DNA of 10,747 nt from JAWXCB01 sp034440455 (GTDB taxonomy: Bacteria; Bacteroidota; Bacteroidia; Chitinophagales; CAIOSU01): contig JAWXCB010000108.1 in the NCBI GenBank assembly GCA_034440455.1, positions 1 through 10,747 of the forward strand, written 5' to 3'. Numbering within the stretch: position 1 is the stretch's first letter; every line of letters begins with the position of its first letter. The notes under the pieces are model-generated. The model saw only the letters and a list, made by a program, of their open reading frames with translations, was not told where the DNA came from and searched no databases. A program made the translations under genes and the position numbers. This document shows positions 6,866-10,747 of this stretch, piece by piece.

Positions 6866-8053
6866 TCATTGAGTATCAATTTGATTGACATTGTAGCTGG
6901 CGAGCACATTTTTCGGAAGATTCAGATTATCTATTGCTTCCAGTATGATGCTCTTTTGGTAAGGTAACATCTCGGGGGTTGCGGAAAATATAAAATCTAC
7001 TTTTCTTCGTAAGCCTCTTAATATAAACTCTGCCGCTATCTCTCCATATTTAGCCGCAACATACTTTTTTATCGGCTCGCAAAATTCTTTTACCAGATAT
7101 TTATCCCGCTCAATTTTTTGTTTTATGTCTTGGCTTCTTTCATTAGAATAGCTTTTCTCTCTCTTCCAATTTACAGCCTCGGGAACGCTTTCTGCTATCT
7201 CCATAAATTCTTTTAGAAATCCGTTGTCGCCTAACACTCTTCTTGAGAACCCGGACTGAAATGGCGATGCAACGAATTTATTTTTGTCTTTCAGAATATC
7301 TTCCAGAATAGAGTCGCCCACCAAATTTTTAGGAGGCATATCCAGCTTTTTACCATACTTATCTCTAAGCTGAAAAAACCGAAATAACACCTCAAGATGC
7401 TGCTCGGAATAGACGGCAAGCTGACCGGGAGTCAATTTGGGCGTGAAATCAACAGGCGTAGCTGACACCTTTTCCTGCACTTCTTCTGCCAAGGCTTGCA
7501 TCAGCCCGATTTGCTCCAGCTTTTCCTGATACATCGCATTTAATTTCAACAAGTGAATCACATCATTGCTCGCATAGATTAACTGCGAAAATGAAAGCGG
7601 GCGTTTTTTCCAATCAGATGTTTGTTCTTCTTTATCCAGCGTTATGGAAAATGTTTCTTCAATGAGCTTGGAGAATGACTGCGCAGATGAATTTGCTAAA
7701 GCAGCCGCAATTTGCACATCAAAAACAGGGCGCGGGTTACAACCATTAATTTTTAGAATTTCAATGTCTTCTCTACAGGAATACGCCACCTTCAGGATGC
7801 CCTCATCTTCAAAAATGCTCCATAATTTTCCGAGTTGTTTTAAACTGAGCGCGTCAAGGATATAGCAAGTTCTGCCATCAAATATTTGCAGGATATACAA
7901 CTTAAATCCATATCCGCGTCTGAACCTGTCAAACTCCGTATCAAAAGCAATCACCTTTGATTTTTGCAACTCGGCAATCACCGCTGTCAATTCCGTTTCG
8001 GAACGGATGAACGCAATCGGGATGTTGCCGTTTTTCATTGACACCGTACTCAT
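6866..8053 (-). CDS. rnd: ribonuclease D-like 3'-5' exonuclease with HRDC domain
   Basis: This 395-residue protein has the DEDDy exonuclease signature in order: D38-T-E40-F in VIAFDTEFDRF (Exo I), D96 in KVAYSCREDIEIL (Exo II), and Y160-A-S-N-D164 in LIYASNDVIHLL (Exo III). These four acidic residues bind two metal ions in the family. An HRDC-type helical domain follows (about 206-260), recognisable by LFRFFQLRDKYGKKLDMPPKNLVGDSILEDIL-type spacing, and then about 130 residues of mainly helical C-terminus. RNase D trims 3' ends of tRNA precursors and other stable RNAs in the cytoplasm. Length is close to the usual size. It lies between the glycoside hydrolase (45-nt gap) and the flippase (47-nt gap), so it may be co-transcribed with them, but its housekeeping job is probably unrelated to polysaccharide. 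The gene symbol is by family only. Confidence 0.88.
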   Translation of the reverse strand: MSTVSMKNGNIPIAFIRSETELTAVIAELQKSKVIAFDTEFDRFRRGYGFKLYILQIFDGRTCYILDALSLKQLGKLWSIFEDEGILKVAYSCREDIEILKINGCNPRPVFDVQIAAALANSSAQSFSKLIEETFSITLDKEEQTSDWKKRPLSFSQLIYASNDVIHLLKLNAMYQEKLEQIGLMQALAEEVQEKVSATPVDFTPKLTPGQLAVYSEQHLEVLFRFFQLRDKYGKKLDMPPKNLVGDSILEDILKDKNKFVASPFQSGFSRRVLGDNGFLKEFMEIAESVPEAVNWKREKSYSNERSQDIKQKIERDKYLVKEFCEPIKKYVAAKYGEIAAEFILRGLRRKVDFIFSATPEMLPYQKSIILEAIDNLNLPKNVLASYNVNQIDTQ

Positions 8054-8098
8054 GCTCTTTCAAAGTTTAGTTTAATCATTCTAAATGCGAACTACAAA

Positions 8099-10303
8099 TC
8101 ATCGCATCAACTTTATCACAACGGGAACAGCCGATACCTGCATCGTAAGCGTTTGCGTTGCCTTGTTGTAAACGGGAAGCTGTTGTTTAACGCTTGAATT
8201 GCCCGAAAGCTGCTCCACCGATTCAGCAGCATACCCAATATTCAAATTGATTTCGGCAGATTTCGTATCGCTTCCAGCAACAGGTCGCCATGCAATGAGA
8301 TGCGTAGGATTTCCCTGCGTATCACCAAACTGATACACCCATGCCTGCTCATTTTCCTGAATGACGCTGATAAAATATTTATCGCCCAATACTTCTATCA
8401 GTTTTTGAAACGCATAGAAAGATTGTTTTTCTTTAAAACCTGTTTTCACAGAACTCAACAAACCGGAGCGGCTGTACAATCCGCCTTTGCCATTTGCAAA
8501 AAAATACCACGTGAGGCGGTCAACGCCCAGCCGCATGAAAAACATCGCTCCGCGTATTCCATAAATCGCCTGCTCCATCTCGGTGACACATTCGCTGTGC
8601 GTACACGCCTCCCCTGCCCCATCGCTGTCCCAGCCCCATTCGGTAACGTAGATTTTCTTGCCGGGCAAATTCGCTTCGCAAAAACGGATGTCATTTAAGA
8701 TTGCCCGTGCTGATGATTCAGGATGTTCGGGATAAATGCCTTTGCGTTTCGCATTTTCATCTGATGCATAGCTGTAATGATGCGCATTGAATGCATCAAT
8801 AGATTTCGCCATTTCACTTGTCAACCTTGCGCCTGCATAGTTGCCTCCACCTTTTGTTTCCTCAGAGGGGAAAGCGGCTTGCAATGCGCACGGAAGCACG
8901 GTGAGCGCGGGGTCGCCCGCCTTTGCGCCTTCTAACATGCCGCGATGGATTTCAATATAAAACGCAGCAGGATAATCCCACGGCTCGTTGCCTGCTTCAA
9001 ACACATCCACCAAACCGTTGCCGTGCGTGGGTCCGAAGTGGCGGGCAAACGTGTAAGCGTAGTTATATGCCGCCTTGTATGGATTATCCCACACGGCTTG
9101 CGGCAGCGATTTGTTGCTGTATTTAATCGTGACATCCACCTGCAAGCCTGCATCCTTCCATGCTTTGTATTCCCTGTCCCAATTGAGCCACGTGAGCGCG
9201 GCTGTGCCTTTTGTTGCCATGTCGGCATAATTAGCAATGTCGTCAGGGTCTTTCACATCCCAGTGCAGGTCGTGGAAGTTGCGGGCGTGTGTGGCGATGG
9301 CGTTGAATTTCTTTTGCCCTTCGCCCGCCTGCATATTATCAGAATATTTATCATAGCCCCAGCCCCAAATGCCATTGATACCCATGATTTCAGCAACGGT
9401 TGAGTTTGCCTTTTTTGCTGCGGGCATTTTCCCGAAGGGACCGTATTCATCCCACGCATTGATTTCCCACACAAACACTTTTGCGTAATCAACTTCTTTG
9501 AGCGTATGTTCTATTTTTAAATAACGCGCATCCACCGGAGCTTGCAAGCGTGTTGTTACTTTCAAGAGCGCGTCAGGATTTAAATCAGCAAAGTGAATCC
9601 ACTTCTCTTTATCTGTGCTTGCATATAATGTTGTAGCCAATGCTTTGCCACCTGCCCAGTGGCGCGTTTCCACCCACCCTACTCTTTTCGTTTGCCCGAA
9701 ATCAAGAATGACGCTTTCGGCAAGCGGCTTTGCTGTTGCTGCAATTTCAAACAAGGTATATTCAGCAGTAGAACTCAGCAGAATAGCCGATACATTTTTC
9801 ACATCAACCTCAAAGCGTTTCCATTTATAATTATCCTCAGCCGTGAGCGTGGCAACGAGCGCGGAATCTCCATTGCTGAAATGCGCATAAATTTTTAAAG
9901 GTGCGCTCACAAGACACTTCACCGACACGGAATGCAACGCGCCCGTCATCACAGGCGCGAGCATGAACCATGCGTTGCCTGTGCCCGAAATGATTGCGCT
10001 GCTTGAGAGATTTGCATCCGTAGCATTTGCCGCATTCTTTATTGCCGAATGTTTGCAGAAGCCCAATGCGCAAAAGTCTTTCAGGATATTCTGCGCTGCA
10101 TTGCCCATGAATCCGTTCGGCAGCGGTGCGCCCGACTGCCAGTTGGTTTGCTCATCGCGGTCTAGCACGTTTGCTCCATTGCTGCCCGAGGATGCGGTGA
10201 CGGTGGCATTCCATGTATAAGAGGGAATCACGCCTGCATCGGGATTCCATTGGGAAAAAAGCAGCGCGGGAAACAAGAACAGCAAAAGAAAAGCGGTTTT
10301 CAT
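8099..10303 (-). CDS. secreted clan GH-A-type glycoside hydrolase with carbohydrate-binding-like N-terminal domains
   Basis: The 734-residue product starts with a clear signal peptide (hydrophobic 4-15, cleavage near FSQ, residue 18). Residues 28-62 (ATVTASSG...LDRDEQTNWQSG) look like the first part of an F5/8 type C (discoidin) fold, and 195-288 (SVILDFGQTKRVGW...YASTDKEKWIHF...ARYLKIEH...INAWDEYG) like the rest. A separate beta-rich stretch (about 67-192) sits between them. The catalytic region spans about 300-640 and resembles a TIM barrel of clan GH-A (GH39/GH5/GH30 style): FEAGNEPWD with E440 as likely acid/base, FNAHHYSY (505-512), and IYVTEWGWD with E555 as likely nucleophile. A short beta-sandwich closes the protein (about 645-734). 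There is no T9SS tail. The substrate is unknown. Proximity to a polysaccharide cluster suggests a role like that of PslG, which hydrolyses the product of its own cluster (inference). Confidence 0.78.
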   Translation of the reverse strand: MKTAFLLLFLFPALLFSQWNPDAGVIPSYTWNATVTASSGSNGANVLDRDEQTNWQSGAPLPNGFMGNAAQNILKDFCALGFCKHSAIKNAANATDANLSSSAIISGTGNAWFMLAPVMTGALHSVSVKCLVSAPLKIYAHFSNGDSALVATLTAEDNYKWKRFEVDVKNVSAILLSSTAEYTLFEIAATAKPLAESVILDFGQTKRVGWVETRHWAGGKALATTLYASTDKEKWIHFADLNPDALLKVTTRLQAPVDARYLKIEHTLKEVDYAKVFVWEINAWDEYGPFGKMPAAKKANSTVAEIMGINGIWGWGYDKYSDNMQAGEGQKKFNAIATHARNFHDLHWDVKDPDDIANYADMATKGTAALTWLNWDREYKAWKDAGLQVDVTIKYSNKSLPQAVWDNPYKAAYNYAYTFARHFGPTHGNGLVDVFEAGNEPWDYPAAFYIEIHRGMLEGAKAGDPALTVLPCALQAAFPSEETKGGGNYAGARLTSEMAKSIDAFNAHHYSYASDENAKRKGIYPEHPESSARAILNDIRFCEANLPGKKIYVTEWGWDSDGAGEACTHSECVTEMEQAIYGIRGAMFFMRLGVDRLTWYFFANGKGGLYSRSGLLSSVKTGFKEKQSFYAFQKLIEVLGDKYFISVIQENEQAWVYQFGDTQGNPTHLIAWRPVAGSDTKSAEINLNIGYAAESVEQLSGNSSVKQQLPVYNKATQTLTMQVSAVPVVIKLMR

Positions 10304-10313
10304 TGGGGATAAA

Positions 10314-10383
10314 GTTAGTAGTCAGTTGTTAGTTGATAGACGACAGACTAAAAACAACCGTTTACTGTTGACTGACTACTGAC
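10314..10383. repeat. intergenic inverted repeat made of heptamer-like units
   Basis: The arms GTTAGTAGTCAGT (10314-10326) and ACTGACTACTGAC (10371-10383) pair at 12 of 13 positions across a 44-nt loop. The left side reads as 7-nt units beginning AGT or AGA (AGTAGTC, AGTTGTT, AGTTGAT, AGACGAC, AGACTAA), and the right side as units beginning ACTG (ACTGTTG, ACTGACT, ACTGACG). This resembles the short tandem heptamer repeats found between genes of some bacteria. It lies in the 5' leader region of the glycoside hydrolase gene, starting 11 nt upstream of its ATG, so if transcribed it could form a hairpin close to the start codon. I see no confident promoter in this 120-nt spacer. Confidence 0.65.
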
Positions 10384-10423
10384 GATTACCCTAAATCCCA
10401 CCTTTTTGTCACTTTTTTCTGAC

Positions 10424-10630
10424 TTATTTACACAGTTTGGGGAAGCACTCCTCAAGCACTACAATTGTTGCCTTAACAAGAGCGATTGTTTCTTTGACAA
10501 TTGCGATTTCCTCTTTTACAATTGCGATTGTTTTCTTGACAAGAGCAGTTTCCTCTTTTACAATTGAGATTATTTTCTTGACAAGAGCAGTTTCCTCTCC
10601 CGTATGAAGCGAAACAAAGGCGTATGTCAT
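10424..10630 (-). CDS. small heptad-repeat protein (68 aa), unknown function
   Basis: An ATG at 10630 opens a 68-codon frame, with an in-frame TGA two codons upstream (one intervening codon), so the start is probably right if the gene is real. After MTYAFVSLHTG come seven consecutive 7-residue repeats (12-60) of form [EK]-[ET]-[TI]-A-[LI]-V-K, for example EETALVK, KTIAIVK and ETIALVK, then ECFPKLCK. Alternating charged and hydrophobic positions would give an amphipathic helix or coiled coil. Differences between units often fall at third positions (AAG/AAA, GTC/GTA/GTT, GCT/GCA), which favours this frame over the overlapping one that reads NCSCQENN. There is no signal peptide or known domain. 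It may equally be a slippage-born repeat tract without function. It is transcribed away from the IS-like end and toward the glycoside hydrolase. Confidence 0.4.
   Translation of the reverse strand: MTYAFVSLHTGEETALVKKIISIVKEETALVKKTIAIVKEEIAIVKETIALVKATIVVLEECFPKLCK
10451..10597. repeat. seven 21-bp tandem repeats (with a 42-bp higher-order repeat)
   Basis: The tract is exactly 7 x 21 bp. Units 1-2 and 3-4 (counting from 10597 leftwards) form two 42-bp blocks that differ at only 2 positions, pointing to a recent duplication of a pair of units. Units nearer 10451 are more divergent. The period is a multiple of three, so changes in copy number keep the reading frame of the small ORF that contains it. 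Confidence 0.85.
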
Positions 10631-10637
10631 GTTTCAA

Positions 10638-10659
10638 GAGTCTGTTCAGAGTCTGTTCA
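10638..10659. repeat. perfect 11-bp tandem duplication at a likely IS end
   Basis: GAGTCTGTTCA occurs twice head to tail (10638-10648 and 10649-10659). The following sequence, CAACAAACTGTGTCAAAAAC, resembles terminal sequence of IS256-type elements as I remember them. The duplication lies where the element boundary is expected, so it may be a repeated terminus, a target duplication or an operator-like site. This cannot be decided without the other end. Confidence 0.5.
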
Positions 10660-10677
10660 ACAAACTGTGTCAAAAAC

Positions 10678-10685
10678 TAAATTTG
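10678..10685 (+). promoter_or_regulatory. possible Bacteroidota -7 promoter box for the transposase
   Basis: TAAATTTG is an exact match to the TAnnTTTG -7 consensus of Bacteroidota. The -33 region (around 10654-10658, TGTTC) fits the TTTG/TTG consensus poorly. The box ends only 7 nt before the ATG at 10693, so transcripts would have almost no leader. Confidence 0.3.
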
Positions 10686-10692
10686 ATACAGG

Positions 10693-10747
10693 ATGAAAGA
10701 AAAAAGCAAAACAGGATTCGACTTCAACAAGTTTGAATCCGAAGCCA
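10693..10747 (+). CDS. N-terminus of a probable IS256-family transposase (cut by the window edge)
   Basis: An ATG at 10693 opens a frame that stays open to the edge and encodes 18 residues, MKEKSKTGFDFNKFESEA. The xFDFxxFxxEA pattern shortly after a lysine-rich start is typical of Bacteroidota IS256-family (mutator-type) transposases, which continue with a conserved L-I-K-x-L-x-E-x-x-L-E-x-E segment that lies outside the window. These DDE enzymes move the element by a copy-out mechanism. The start is supported by the promoter-like box and terminal-like sequence just upstream. The call is tentative because only 18 residues are visible. Confidence 0.5.
   Translation, partial: MKEKSKTGFDFNKFESEA

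Noticed and set aside
8054..8098. promoter-like AAACTTTG upstream of the RNase D gene
   Set aside because: It misses the TA of the Bacteroidota -7 box at the required spacing and no -33 element is correctly placed, so it is not called.
8945..9403. 152-residue plus-strand ORF
   Set aside because: It is antisense to the catalytic domain of the glycoside hydrolase and has no family signature.
10451..10597. CRISPR-like repetition
   Set aside because: The units are contiguous without spacers and only 21 bp, so this is a plain tandem repeat.
10473..10673. 66-residue minus-strand ORF with NCSCQENN repeats
   Set aside because: It reads the 21-bp tandem repeats in a different frame and begins inside the likely IS end; codon-position variation favours the 68-residue frame.
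10660..10680. outward TTGACA in the likely IS end as a -35 for the heptad ORF
   Set aside because: No -10 partner at suitable spacing, and Bacteroidota promoters do not use this consensus.

Overview
The window looks like a chromosomal segment of a member of the Bacteroidota. Three things point there: a type IX secretion (T9SS) C-terminal sorting tail ending at base 72, a -7-like box of the Bacteroidota form (TAnnTTTG) at 10678-10685, and protein families and styles typical of that phylum. Species cannot be named from this sequence alone.

Layout. Bases 1-72 (+) are the 3' end of a T9SS-sorted protein. It converges on a long run of minus-strand genes. Read in the direction of transcription (right to left), these are: a secreted clan GH-A-type glycoside hydrolase (10303-8099); an RNase D-like 3'-5' exonuclease (8053-6866); and an exopolysaccharide or O-antigen cluster. 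The cluster holds a Wzx-type flippase (6818-5418), a GT4-type glycosyltransferase (5228-4005), a LacA/WbbJ-type O-acetyltransferase (4008-3385), a previously uncalled 37-residue single-span membrane protein (3392-3279), a Wzy/O-antigen-ligase family polymerase (3279-1786), a GT2 glycosyltransferase (1789-914) and a half-length TolC-family outer-membrane protein (911-174). From the GT4 gene to the TolC gene every junction overlaps or is separated by only 2 nt, so these six genes look like one translationally coupled operon. The flippase is separated from them by about 190 nt that contain a 132-bp palindromic MITE-like or BIME-like element.

Proposed working model (inference): the two glycosyltransferases and the acetyltransferase build and decorate a lipid-linked repeat unit, Wzx flips it, the Wzy-like protein polymerises or ligates it, and the TolC-like protein takes part in export. 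The GH-A enzyme, secreted and carrying carbohydrate-binding-like domains, may trim or degrade the product or a related glycan, as PslG does in the Psl cluster. No Wza/Wzc export pair and no initiating sugar-phosphate transferase lies in the window.

The right end (10304-10747) is a repeat-rich junction. It contains an intergenic inverted repeat built of heptamer-like units, a 68-residue ORF made of seven 21-nt (7-aa) tandem repeats, a perfect 11-bp tandem duplication, and the start of a probable IS256-type transposase on the plus strand that runs off the edge. I see no tRNA, rRNA, riboswitch or CRISPR array.
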